Position numbers and translations under genes: made by a program. DNA of 64,000 nucleotides, taken from assembly GCA_002917075.1 (NCBI GenBank), contig NTMA01000096.1:1-64000 (forward strand), read 5' to 3'. Position 1 is the first letter of the stretch. Each line of letters opens with the position of its first letter. The notes beneath the pieces are model-generated. The model saw nothing but the letters and a program-made list of their open reading frames with translations. It was not told where the DNA came from and searched no databases. Shown piece by piece: positions 24,582 through 36,473 of this stretch. This DNA is from Hawksworthiomyces lignivorus. Its lineage: Eukaryota; Ascomycota; Sordariomycetes; Ophiostomatales; Ophiostomataceae.

Positions 24582-26110
24582 CTGAGTTATTTCGGGCTTA
24601 AGAGAAAATCGCGTTCAATGGGTAAAATGCTTTGCTCCGAAACTAGAGGATAGTATGATGGGAAATCCATGGCTCGGTTCGTATGTAAATCGTTTCCTAT
24701 AACTACTTTTGTGATACAAAATAGTCTCTAACGCCTCTAGACGGTAGTGGCTGTTTAATATAACGACATCTTTTCAAACGCACAGTTCCACATGCAGAAG
24801 ACACTATTCGTAGGTTTCATATTAACGAAGGTCGTACCAAGGGGTAGAAGAGAGTGCGCCTGAGGAAGATCACTTATCTCACAAACTAAAGAGGATGTAA
24901 TGAGTAAAATAAACATATGAACAATAGTGGACGAGGTAAAAAGCGTAAGGCGTTCACATTGCTGGTGCGAATTTTATTTGATCAATATTCAAGCACTAAA
25001 ATGAACAGATCGATATTGCCAAAGTGTCAGTCGCGTTTGTCACACCAAAATACAGTGTGCAAACTACATATATCTGACGGATTAGATTTGAGTTACAGGA
25101 AGTGCACTACTTTTACTCGCTTAAATTTCCTCCTAGGAGGTTTGTTAAAAAGTAGCAATATGACTTGTTTCTATGGACAACGCTTGATTCTTGACTTATA
25201 CCAACAACTGACCACTCACAAAAAGATTAAAGCAACGTAATATTTAGGCAATGTGAGAATGGCGTTGTTAAGTTATAAGGTACTGTTACATGTGTCCAAG
25301 GGAATTGATCCTTTTTGTACTGGTACAGTGGCCTAGTGGCATCACTCAACAGGCGTCACAATAGCATATGTTTCCGATGCCTGGTATGAAAGGTCTGTTG
25401 AAGAATTGCGCAATTGTTTATGGTTATGACCACTGCGGGCACTGCCAATGTTATTACACTAAATATAAAAAAATGCTTTACATTAATATTTGCCTATTGA
25501 TTCCATCATTTTCTTGTATCATACACGTTCATAGCCAAATTGCTTACTTTTGATATTATCACTTCACCAATTATGACGTTGACTAGACAAGTAGATGAGG
25601 TTTGCCAGCGGTCTAGGCCTCTTTAAAGAAAGACGATACGCGTACAATAAGATGCAAGAGCAAGTACATCACGAGAAAAACATTTTGGATGCTGTGAAAG
25701 ATTTTGGGACATGGGAAATGTATTTTGGCCTAAAGGTCATGCTACTTGTACCTTGTTCGATTGCAGTTCGCCTCTAACTTCACAATAATACCGCTTCCAA
25801 ATTTCTTAGCAATAAATATCGTCACTCTTAGTTGCAATTCAAGTCCTCTTATTGCCACTAGTGTCGTTGTTATGGGCACATTTTGTTCCGCTTGCACCTC
25901 GATAAATATTTCTGGTCTCTCTCTGAGCGTACTAAATTTGGTATCGCAGTTACAGTCCTATTAATTGTAGTCAATGAAGTTTTATCTATTTGCTCTTGAA
26001 TATTTTAATCAATCTACCGTATAAGCGAAAATCGTTGACAAAAACAAAATCTTCAAAATTATGAACAATATTATAAATCATCAAATTATCTGTACTACTT
26101 ATTTCCTACT
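24582..26110. other. Intergenic region, no gene seen
   Basis: AT-rich spacer between the secreted-protein gene and the PLP enzyme, both of which end toward it. A 107-codon frame at 24917-25240 has no recognisable domain. Confidence 0.5.
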
Positions 26111-27839
26111 TCAAATCATCAACTCTATAGTGCCATCTGTGCCTGGCCTTGGAGCACCTGTCGATTTGTTGCCCATGAAACCTTCTTTTATCAGAGTGAG
26201 CGCACTTCCAAATGGATCCACTGACCCCGCCTTAGATGCAGAAGTCAGACCAGCAGCGTCAAAAGCCTGCTCAAAGTCGCGTTTGATATCGGCGAAATCT
26301 TCGATCCCGACTGAAACGCGAATTAGGTCAGGTGTAACACCACCTTTGATTTTTTCCTCGTCAGGAAGTTGCTGGTGGGTTGTCACCCAGGGGTGAATGA
26401 TCAGCGTCTTCGCATCCCCGACATTCGCTAAGTGCGAGCAGAGCTTAAGGTTGTCAACAACAGCGCGAACTTGGTCAATGTTTCCGGCCTGTCGGTATCA
26501 AAGTTAGGCGGCTGTCATAACGCATGGGTACTTGTCGTTTACAAAAGGATACATACCACACCGAAGGTCAGGACACCACCACCTCCATTCAATTTCTTTT
26601 GGGCGTACTCATAGTCAGAGTGGGACTTGAGTCCGGGATACAACACCCAATTGATACATGGATGAGCTTCTAGCCACGTAGCTAGCATCTGTGTGTTTTC
26701 GCAGTGCCGCTGACCTCGTAAAGAAAGTGTCTCTAATCCTTGCAGGAATAACCAAGCGTTGAAGGGGCTCATACACGGACCAAGATCACGCATGCTATCC
26801 ATTCGCAGCTTGGCTGCTAGCGCCTTGTAACCATATGTATCCCAGAATCTCATACCGTGGTAGCCTTCCGACGGCTCGGTGAAGCCAGGGAATTTTCCAG
26901 AAGCACTCCAATCAAAGTGGCCACCGTCTATAACGATGCCCCCCATTGACGTGCCGTGGCCGCCAATCCATTTAGTGCATGAGTGCGTGACGATGTCGGC
27001 GCCAAGATGGATTGGCTTGCAGACATAGCCACCCATGCCGAAAGTATTGTCCACAATCAATGGAATTCCGTGCTTATGTACTACTTCGGCAATTTCTTGG
27101 ACATCTGGAACACTGTGCTTGGGGTTACTGATTGTCTCAATGTATACACAACGGGTGTTCTCATCGATAGCTTTGTCAATGTCAGCTGGGTTGTTGCCGA
27201 CAACCCATTTGACGTCGATCTTAAACTTCTTCATGTAAACACGAAATTGATTGTACTAAATGGGACGGATTAGCTGTTAACGGTACAGTGTCTGATTTTG
27301 ATGCACTCTTTGAGCAGCCTTTTAAACTCACAGTCCCGCCATACAGCCAGGATGTCGACACAAAGTTTTGACCCGGTTCACAGCATTGGGTGATAGCCAT
27401 GAACTGAGCAGCGTGTCCAGATGCCGCAGCAACTGCACCAACGCCGCCTTCTAACATAGCCATTCGCGTTTCGAAGACCGTGTTTGTGGGGTTACCCATA
27501 CGGGTATACACATAGCCCTCCTTGCTCCATGCAAACTTACTGGCACCGTCTGAGCGATAGGTTAGATATTGCATGGCATTCTTCTCGACCGCCTAACGCT
27601 GTATTCAAAGAAATGAACTTACCAGCCGCATCCGAGAAGTTGTATGCCGCTGTTTGGTACAGCGGAACAGCACGAGAGCCATTTACCGGATCTGGTTCCT
27701 GCCCACCATGGATAGCTATGGTACTGAACTTGGGCTCCCTACAGTAATACGACAATTTGTTAGCAATATGCTCGAAAACCATATCGGTGACACTTAACGC
27801 TCACCAGTCAACGTTGGCAAGAGATCCTGATACAGGCAT
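26111..27839 (-). CDS. O-acetylhomoserine sulfhydrylase-type PLP enzyme
   Basis: Five exons on the minus strand: 27839-27805, 27738-27623, 27549-27332, 27255-26557 and 26488-26111. Phases agree throughout and the product is 481 residues. It is a Cys/Met-metabolism PLP-dependent enzyme of the O-acetylhomoserine sulfhydrylase group (MET17/cysD type). Visible motifs are [29 protein letters not shown] (restored across an intron) and the cofactor-lysine segment [10 protein letters not shown]. Family members displace acetate from O-acetyl-L-homoserine with a nucleophile at the gamma carbon. It is longer than yeast Met17 (444 residues), with extra residues before the C-terminus. Lying beside an acetyltransferase that makes its substrate and an aspartate kinase, it could be a pathway-dedicated gamma-substitution enzyme like FUB7 or LolC. 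A plain homocysteine synthase is the alternative. Confidence 0.92.
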
Positions 27840-28246
27840 GGTGTCTAGTGGCACTATACTGAAAATCAAGAAATGACGACGGAGAGTGTATTTCGAACTT
27901 TTAGTTTACTTGAACTGGTTTCTTTTCATTGACTGGGTGATGAGCAAACCTCGCAATTTATCTTACGGACGAATAGTTTGCTACACAATCTTAAATGCTT
28001 TGAATCATTTCATACAATACACGTATGTGCCCTTGTCTCAATCTTGCCATTTGTCTCTCTCCTGCCTGACTGCGTACGATCGAAGAAAGGTCGGTAGCCT
28101 TGTGGGTCGGGTCCGATAAGACCTCGGGTTTTGGGCTGATAAGGAACAAACACCGGCTAGTCCCCACGCAGGCCAGAGGCGTTGCTAAAATAAGGTTAAA
28201 GACCATTTTGAGTGGCTAAGTTACATGTATAAGAAGCTGCTAGTAC
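27840..28246. promoter_or_regulatory. Upstream region of the PLP enzyme; candidate C6 site
   Basis: About 400 bp between the start of the PLP enzyme and the end of the C6 regulator, both on the minus strand. It contains TCGGGTCCGA at about 28107-28116, an inverted CGG pair with a two-base spacer, a plausible Zn2Cys6-protein site. No experimental support is available, and such pairs also occur by chance. Confidence 0.3.
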
Positions 28247-31021
28247 TCATATCTGTGTTTCCCCCACTATGAATGGATCGATAGCGCCACGAATCTGATC
28301 TGCAAACAAAGTCAGTGGCCGAGATATCGGTACAAATTGGTCTGATAACAATTTCAGATCGCTGCGGGGTCGACGGTAAAGCTTGCAGATAAAGATACCA
28401 AAAAGGTCACTCACCGCGCATCCCGCCGAGGGCTTCAAATGCCGTTGCATAGTTCTCAAGGGTGGCCGAGATAGAGGTCAGCCCACGCTGCAGCTGACTG
28501 AGAAGACTGTCAACCAAACGGCTGCTAGTTCCGCTCTGAGGGTACATGGTCTTGGTCTTGTCGTGCACCATCAGCAGCGCGTATGCGCACTGCATAGCAC
28601 AGCAAGCAAACGAGGGCATTGTCCTCGGAGAAATGATGCTTGATGTAGTCGAAAGATAACAGGGTGCCTCACACGGCTGACCACTTGGATTGGGGAACGG
28701 AAGCTCATCAAAAGACTGTGCGATGTTGAGCGCCGATTTGAGACAGATCTTAGCCGATTGGTGGCTGCTAAAGGTAAACGCCGAAGTCATGCTGGCCATC
28801 GGTACTGGTATCTCTCGCGAGTCATCGGACCGTGGCGTACTGGCACCAGTGGTTCTAGATGATGGAGTTGTCTCTGTGCTACCAAAGGAGGAACACGAAC
28901 AAGATGGCCACCGACGTGGCTCCTCTATACCGTCCTTACCGTGTTCAGTTTTAATAGAGTTGAGGTCGCAGTGCTTCTTTGAAAACACTGGGACATCAAA
29001 GAACGCACAATAGCGATGCACTTTAATTCTCGCACTGTACCAATATATTGTTAGCTCTACGTCTCTCTAATGTGGAAATATAACGCAGTCTCTCTCAGAT
29101 AAAATGAACCCTTACCTATTTATTTTGATGCGGGCCATGCAACGTAGAGACCGTGAGAGCACTTCCTCAGAAGGATCCATTGGAGACGTTACAGACGATG
29201 CTAGGTTCCAAGACTCAGCTTGGTCATTGAAGGCACTTAGGAACACCTCAAGCTCTTGCATCCTATCGAAAATGCGTGTCATGTCTGCATTGGAACTGAC
29301 GGCTTTGTTGAGCTCAGCGACAAACTGAGTTGCACCTAGGATAGCCTGTTGTGCCTGGATAAATTGTGTGAAAGCCTGATATTATATGTTATAACTTGTA
29401 CATTTCAAAAGGTCAGAATTGCTAAGGGGGACAAAAGACGAACCTCTGGATCAGATTTTAAGGTCGGAAACTTCTGAGTAAAACTTGGAGAGAAAACCTC
29501 AAAAGTTGGCTTCTTTATATAAAATTCGTCAGCTGTCTGACAAGTAGAAAAGGGAGCAGAAGAGCTTACTAAACCACTGACGATCGAGCTTTGGCATACA
29601 CAGACGTACTACATAACCTCAATTAGTTGAAAGGGTTTCAAAGAGTTGGACTTATCGTGACATACAGTCATCCACCAGACTCGTCGCTTAGCCTCGGCAG
29701 ACATATCTTCCTCGCTATCCAAATGTAATGACCGAGCCATAGCTGCGATCAAGGCCTGCCCAGCTCTAGCCTGCATCCTTTTCATGTTCCCTCGCTGTGC
29801 GTATTCATAGACGCTGAGAATGTCTAGGGCAGCAATAGACTCGAACTCTGTCGGGAAACTATGGTGGAAAGGGGTCCGAGCCACCTCTTCTGTTATCTCA
29901 AGTGCCCGCTGTGGCTCAGTAAAGGAATCTGGTATTTCGGTCTCCATCTCGATGCTCTCTAAGGCAGACTGGGCAAGGTATTGAGAATACGTCCTCCGGA
30001 ATACAACAGATTCACGGCTCGAGTAGTTCATGTCGTCCGCGCATGGAATCAACGCTAAAATTGCTGAAATTGCGAGGCTAAGTGGAGATGAAGACTTGAT
30101 GTCCTCTTGGAGTTCATCAGCTTGACTCTGGAGTCGAAACTGAGATTGATCTTGAGGTGTGCTTGTCGGAGGCGGTAGGATAGGGAAGAATGGATGAATG
30201 TGTATATAGTATCCATCTAGTCTTCAGTTGTCCGCATTGTTATTATATTATTTGCGTATCTCCAGCATAAAGAAAAACAAAAGGAGACGAGCTTTTATCT
30301 CACATGGCACTATCGCAGTTGTATGTTCGCACCATTGGGGAGGAAACACACGGCGATGCTCTTGCAGGGTCTGATGTGTTATCCCCAGTAACCTTTCCCA
30401 ATGTTCCTGGCATGAAAAGAGCGTCGAAAATGACGTCACTATCCTCGAACCAGTCCTGGAGCTGTGCTAACCCGGCGCCGGGATCAATGTAATTTTGTAT
30501 AGCTATGGCTGTAGGAGTGATACTTAGCGTTGTGGCTCTAACGCAAAAGTTTGTGGTTATAATCTTACGCTCAAGGGGAGTCTTCTGCGTCACTTCATCT
30601 AGATATAAGTCGGTGTTTCCACTCAACATATCAACTTCAACTGTAACAGCAGCTTCTCGAGCGATGCTGTGCTTCTTGCGTATTCTAGCGCCTCCGCGGC
30701 GACTCGGACGGTATACACATTCGCATGCTCGATTCTTGCACTGCATGGAGGAATATTAGCCTTTCGGAATGGCATCATAATAGAATATGTGCTTATCAGG
30801 CCGCCTACAGTGGCACATGGACGGCCCCCGTCGCACCTCGTCCTGGACGCTCGGCTTTGTGAATATCTGTGAGTGTGTCACTTCTTGGTTAAAATCAATG
30901 TGAATGGAATGACTGCTTACCATGATAAACAAGCAATCTTGACCGGAGGTGTTGCAAATTTCTTTTTCGTGACACCCAAAGATGAAGGCATCATGGCGGG
31001 TGCTTCTAGTTGAGGAGTCAT
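28247..31021 (-). CDS. Zn2Cys6 transcription factor, nine exons (candidate cluster regulator)
   Basis: Minus-strand exons: 31021-30921, 30854-30809, 30740-30304, 30221-29666, 29608-29570, 29536-29444, 29375-29116, 29034-28415 and 28299-28247. All phases agree and the product is 734 residues. The DNA-binding domain is split over three exons; joined, it reads CLSC, RASRTRC, DGGRPC, ATC, KNRACEC, i.e. C-x2-C-x6-C-x5-C-x2-C-x6-C, followed by the basic RPSRRGGARIRKK. The middle region has YYIHIHPFFPILPPP and RRVWWMTYVCVCQSS, typical of the fungal-specific TF domain. The protein ends GGMRDQIRGAIDPFIVGETQI. It sits between the PLP enzyme and the nitrilase, so it is the natural candidate regulator of the 26-39 kb gene set. 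The first two exon borders are the least certain. Confidence 0.88.
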
Positions 31022-32173
31022 GGTGCTGTACAAATTGCGCACCGAGGGCCGTATCAGCTATTGGTTCTGTATTGGAGGAGTCTCAAATATAAACTAAACG
31101 CAATTCTAGCAGATCAGACAATAATATGAAGCTTCAAAATGTATGCGTGTATCATGCACAATGCGCTGCCTATCGTGTGAGATTGGCAAGTGCCAGATAT
31201 TTCGACTCGTGTGGGAAGCATGTTCTAATGAACTCTCGAAATCTCGATTACTTGGGAACAGAGAGGGGTTACTTACAGCTACCTGATGTGCTGTAGGAGC
31301 TCTTTAATCAGCTGCACTAAAGCCCGCTCTTTTCCTGAATTGCGATTGCATAGGTACACGCTATCTAGTAGTATTGTGGCGCAGCCACACTGTCTTATCG
31401 CCGTCTCCTTCAGTTAGGACTCGAACCATGTCTAAACTTCTACACTCAAGTAATATAGAGCAGTGTAAGCCAGGGAAATCCAAAGGCGTGCCGTGGTTTG
31501 GACAGTAGAAGATAACTGAGAGGCTACTTTGTCTTGGTCACAGGAACAGCTACTAATTAACAGATGCGAATTGTGGCCTTCTCCAAACCAGGCCCATTCA
31601 TATCGAAGGCGGTCTTACCAGTTTCTTAATGCCCGCATTGACGACATCTCACTCTGATTATTTCGCTCAATGCTATGTGCAATTGCGCATGGCAAAACGT
31701 ACGATAATTGTGGGGCTTAATTTTGCGATGAATTTTCTCCAGGAAACCCCTCAGTTATCAAGTTCAACGGCTAGAAGTCTGGCGGATAGAATGAGGCAAC
31801 GCACTTGTTTATTATGTTTACTAAATTACGTCTGACCTACGCCTTCTAATATCTTGTTTTGAGGTACGCATTTTTATTTTATGGCATCTGACCAAATAAC
31901 TCTGCCCCGAATAACTACTGCCACCACGCAGTATTTGTGATCGTGTTCTACTATTTATCCTCTGTCTTTTCCTTTCCTTTTTTTTGGTTTTTTTTTTTAA
32001 AAATAAAAAATAAAATAAAAATAGCCCAGAGAGCGCAAATGAGCTTTAAATTCATCCATATACATATCCTGGACTTTCGGGTAGCACAACGAAAAGACGA
32101 CTCTTAGCAGAGTAGCAACTCTACGACTTTGATAAGCCACGATCCCCCATGCTGCTACCAGAAAGCACAAAAA
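31022..32173. other. Intergenic region, no gene seen
   Basis: 1.15 kb between the nitrilase end and the regulator start, ending in a T-rich/A-rich run near 31970-32025. It holds the promoter of the C6 regulator. A 68-codon frame at 31629-31835 has no domain. Confidence 0.5.
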
Positions 32174-33602
32174 TTATGAGAACTGAACGTTTTCCCCCGA
32201 CTTTGTATTCACAGTCAAAGTGCTTTGAATTCGGTGTTAACATATTAGAGAGCCACAACACAGCCTTAGTTATATGACACTTACAAGACGTCTGGGCGAG
32301 AGTAGCTGCCCACTGGATCAAAGTCCATCTACCAAGGAGCGTCAACATTGGCCCACGTTTATTTTCATTCTCAATGTGAGAAGGATTTACCCTGGCTTCT
32401 TTTATATCTGATCTTTTTAAGTCTGCATAGATGATGGCCTCCTTATCCCAGACGGGCTCAGCAAGGAACTCTCCAAGCGGACTAACAATGCAAGATCCGC
32501 CGTGATTAAGAATATCTTCCGGTATCCACCGAGATCCATCGGGCTTGCGATCGTAATGTCCAGACGTGAAAGGCGGATACTCGGGAGGAAAATCAGAAAC
32601 TTTATAGACAGAGTTGACTGACACAACAAAGCATCGACCCTCCTTTGCGATGTGCTGTATTGTCGCCACCCATGTTGTAAGGTCGTCCGCGGTAGGTGCT
32701 AGATAGATTCTAAAAAGTGATTTAGCCATGTTCCAGTGCGAGAAGGAAGTGCTCCAGTGGCCTGGATTGGTAACTTACTCAACGCCTTTCTGGTACAATG
32801 CCATCCGAGCTGCAGGCATATAGTTCTCCCAACTCAATCCAATTTCAGTATATCATGTTTCACAATAGCCAATTTTTTCAACTGCATACTTACCATATTA
32901 AGCCCCCCACTTTGCCCAACTCCGTGTCCGATACCTCCAGTCCATCTCCAGCACCTCTTCCCCATACGAGACGCTCTGCGGCGGTAGGTATAAGCTAGAG
33001 CATAACATATTAGTTGCATAAACCATCGTAGTCGACAATTAACCGAATGCAATACCTTGCGGTGCTTATAGAGTAAAGAACCATCGCGGTCGAAGAGAAT
33101 AGACGTGCAGTAGAGTGTTCCTCCTTCTTTCTCGATTATGCCGACTTGAAGAAGAACGTGATTTCGCTTGGCGGTCTGTGATAATCCATTGAACTCAGGT
33201 GACGGAATGGCAACGGCTGAGTCGTAGTACTTGGCGAACCACTTCCGTCCTTCACAGCATAGTCAGGCTTAACTCACTTAAAACATAGATACGAGTGAAG
33301 AGTATGGGGAGAGAAATACCTCTTGGCTCACGTGCGCCAACAGTCGCATCGAAATTGTATCTCCAAGGGTACGCCGATAAAAATGCTTCGCTGCCGTTGT
33401 TAGGTGAAAATTGCCCAGCACTTGGAAATACAAGGGGGAAGGCGTTCCAAAAATAGACTTACGGGAATACAACTAAGTCGGCACCGGCTGTAGAAGCCTC
33501 TTCTGTGAGAGTCCGAAGCTTCTCGAGACTTTTGCTAAGATCAAATGCAACTGGGGCAGCCTGCACGGCGGCGACTCTTACAATCTCTTTCTTATAGCCC
33601 AT
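32174..33602 (-). CDS. Nitrilase (carbon-nitrogen hydrolase), eight exons
   Basis: Minus-strand exons: 33602-33463, 33390-33320, 33249-33056, 32994-32894, 32832-32779, 32709-32391, 32328-32285 and 32222-32174. All phases agree and the product is 323 residues, normal for the nitrilase branch. The catalytic triad is present: Glu in VVFPEAF, Lys in LYKHRK and Cys in GGLICWENYMP, each restored across or beside an intron. [11 protein letters not shown] and the C-terminal [11 protein letters not shown] are also family-typical. Nitrilases convert nitriles to acids plus ammonia, or sometimes to amides, in the cytosol. It is divergent from the homoserine acetyltransferase, about 650 bp apart, and may share its promoter. 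A nitrile made by the neighbouring PLP enzyme is an attractive but unproven substrate. Confidence 0.93.
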
Positions 33603-34253
33603 ATTCGAGTTCTAAATGAGATGGGAGAATCACAAGCAGTCAGTAGATTGGCAGATTAGTAGCAGGTGATGAGCTTCAACTTTGAATACTCGGAGGAGAT
33701 GTCCCTGTTTTGAGGTTCCTAGCTTATAATTGGCTTCTCCTTATCAATTTGCTCCCAGAAAGAGGTCCGTTGAATACACTGGCGGTGGCATCTCGTACAA
33801 GCAGTCAAGAGCGGGGAATTCCGCCAAAGAGCGTCTTATTCCTCCAGACGCCGCGCATATCCAGTGTTTTGAGTCAAATCCCGATCAGGGTGCCAACGCC
33901 GAACAATGCTAGAATTCTTATCTCCATAGACCACAAAAATATCCAACTATACGTGGCACGTAATAGTCTCGGTTCATAGACATTTGATTGTCACAGAAGG
34001 CCTCGTGCGATTGCTCTGTTGTTTGAACACCAAATTAGCTACTATGAGGATTGTCCGCGGCGAGGTCGCGACACAGACTCACGGTTTCTTTTAAAAGAAA
34101 AATGATATAGTGTATTGATCTAGTACTATTGCTCTGGAAGTAAAAAGAAACACTATCCTCAGCCAAACCGTCATAGCTCTTTTTCATGACCCTGAAAAAT
34201 GACTCGCATCTTTCACACATAGGCACGCCAGTGTTGCATAACCATCTCTAATT
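33603..34253. promoter_or_regulatory. Shared intergenic promoter between nitrilase and homoserine acetyltransferase
   Basis: About 650 bp separate the two divergent start codons. Near the acetyltransferase side lies a GC-rich patch with CCGCGG at 34055-34060 and TCGCGA at 34066-34071. The arrangement would allow co-regulation. Whether these motifs bind the neighbouring C6 regulator is inference. Confidence 0.4.
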
Positions 34254-35622
34254 ATGGCTACAGTTCGTAAGTCTTTGATAGCTGGCGTCGTATAAGACAT
34301 CCCTTAGTATCTAACAATAACTACTTATTATAGTCCTTAATGACAACCCGTGCCCCGAGAACATATATGCGAACCTGATATTTGATCAAAAATTCGCTGT
34401 AATTGATTGCCTTCGGTTAGAATCTGGCGACACTCTCGTGGAATGTCCTATCGCATACAAGACATGGGGTCGATTGAATGATGCTGGGAATAATGTTATA
34501 GTTATTTGCCACGCTCTAACAGGCAGCAGTGATGTTGGCGACTGGTGGAAGCCTTTGATGGGTCCTGGGAAAGCTTTTGACCCGCAACATTTTTTCATAT
34601 TCTGTGCCAATGTGCTTGGCTCTCCTTACGGGAGCGCTTCGCCCGTCACCAATGACCCTCGGACAGGAAAACCATACGGCCCTGACTTTCCACAGACGAC
34701 AATTAGAGACGATGTACACGCACAGAAACGAATTCTGGACACCCTTGGTGTCACATCTGTTGCGGCTGTTGTCGGTGGATCAATGGGCGGGATGACCACG
34801 CTGGAGTGGCCACTGTGCACGTCTTTTGGTTATATCAGAAATATCATCCCCATTGCAACGGCAGCTGACCATAGCGCCTGGGGTATTTCGTGGGCCGAGA
34901 CACAGAGACAGTGTATCTACTCCGATCCCAGGTTTAAAGATGGTTACTATGAATCCACTCCGGAGGGTCAGCCTTCCGCCGGACTGGCTGCAGCACGAAT
35001 GATTGCCATGCTCACATACCGTTCGTGCACGAGCTTTGACAGCCGATTCGGACGAAAACCACGACAGCTCATTCCTACACAGAAGACAGATGCCTTGATT
35101 GAGAAGACCGAAAATGAGGCTAGGAGGCACGAATCACCGAAAGAAATCAAAATGAATAGAGTTATGTCTTTCTCTGCTCAAGGCTATCTTCATTATCAGG
35201 GCGAGAAGTTTGTCAACAGATTTGACGCAAACTGCTATCTCCATCTAATGAACAAGATGGATAGTCATGACGTGGCCAGAGGCAGAGCTGCCAAGAGCGA
35301 GGGTGACGCTCTGGGAAGGATTTTTGAGCTTGTCCCAAGTGGAGCACTTGTGGTTGGCATTGAAACCGACGCCTTATTTCTTCCCATCCAGCAAGAAAGG
35401 CTATGTGCCCATTTGCCTGGCTCGACACTCGAGATTGTTGGCTCTCCTAGCGGCCACGATGGCTTCCTTCTGGAATTCGAACAGCTGAACAAGCTCATAC
35501 AGCTGAAATTGCGGTCTGCAGTGCCAGAATTCTACGAAATAAGTAACGTATTGGAGATGAATAAATATGAAGATAGCACGAAGGTAGATAGTCTGACTGG
35601 AGAAGAGGAGAAGTGGTGTTGA
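34254..35622 (+). CDS. Homoserine O-acetyltransferase
   Basis: Two exons: a 13-nt first exon, 34254-34266 (ATG GCT ACA GTT C), and 34334-35622. The product is 433 residues. It is an alpha/beta-hydrolase-fold acyltransferase of the MET2/MetX family that uses acetyl-CoA to make O-acetyl-L-homoserine. Visible are CHALTGSSDVGDWW, the nucleophile elbow GGSMGGMTTLEW, TAADHSAW, the catalytic Asp in GIETDALF and the catalytic His in SGHDGFLLE. Its product is the substrate of the PLP enzyme encoded at 26-28 kb, and its own substrate branches from the aspartate kinase product, whose gene follows on the same strand about 850 bp downstream. It could be the primary methionine-pathway gene, but it is more likely a cluster paralogue (compare FUB5) given the context. 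Confidence 0.94.
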
Positions 35623-36473
35623 CAAACTCTAGATTAGATGGGAATGATAAATTTTGGCTTTAATAATTTCTTTCTGCAGCAGTTGCAAGGCAACCAGCGC
35701 TGTTACACAGAGAGATACAATTCGTTTCTAATCTAATAACTCCAGTAGATTGATCAAATTTACCTTTGCGTTCTATATTTATATAATCACTGATTCAAAG
35801 CACCTAAGCCTCAATAGTTACCATTCTTGAGTGCACGCCAGTTCAAAGGAAGCCAGTAAACTCAAAGGGCTTTACAAAGTGCTCGAGTAACAACCCGGAT
35901 TAATGCTTCCATGCACCATATTGTTCTACCGTCTACGCTATTAATAGCCAATTAACAATGAAATTAGACCTTCGAAGTGTTTCTAGCTATCTCATAAAGC
36001 ACTTGAACATGATCTGCTACCAAATACTAGTCGCTTCGAACCCCGCCGCAACTCACCCAATCCTTCCAAAGAAATCTGCGAAAACTATATCCCGCGGAAA
36101 CCTATCTACAACATGGAGCAATTGACTTCAAATCCCGCGTCAGTATCTATAGCCAGCCCACCCATCCATGCCACCAGTTTGACCTATCGTTTGGCAGCCA
36201 TTGAGGGAAAAAAAAATGTGTACTAGTTTTGAAATGGTTTCGTGATTAAGCTAAGTGATAAGAACTCGTAGTCTACTCTGATATTCATTTTCTAAGACTC
36301 AATTCCACTTTCCTAGGAATATAAGCGTCCTAATGTCTCTTTGAATCATACTTTCACGGCAACATTTCTCGATGCATCTCATCTACAATTAAACATCGAC
36401 TCAGTACAACGTGGTATAATTACATTTCTCACATACGGTTCAGTGCTAGATATTCTACATTTCGGTAGCTGCA
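35623..36473. promoter_or_regulatory. Upstream region of aspartate kinase
   Basis: About 850 bp between tandem genes. It holds a CCGCGG at 36092-36097, also seen in the nitrilase/acetyltransferase intergenic region, and is otherwise AT-rich. No gene is seen. Confidence 0.35.

Noticed and set aside
31405..31440. tRNA T-loop-like GGTTCGAGTCC on the minus strand
   Set aside because: No acceptor stem, D-arm or anticodon arm could be folded around it. I found no convincing tRNA or rRNA gene in the window by eye.
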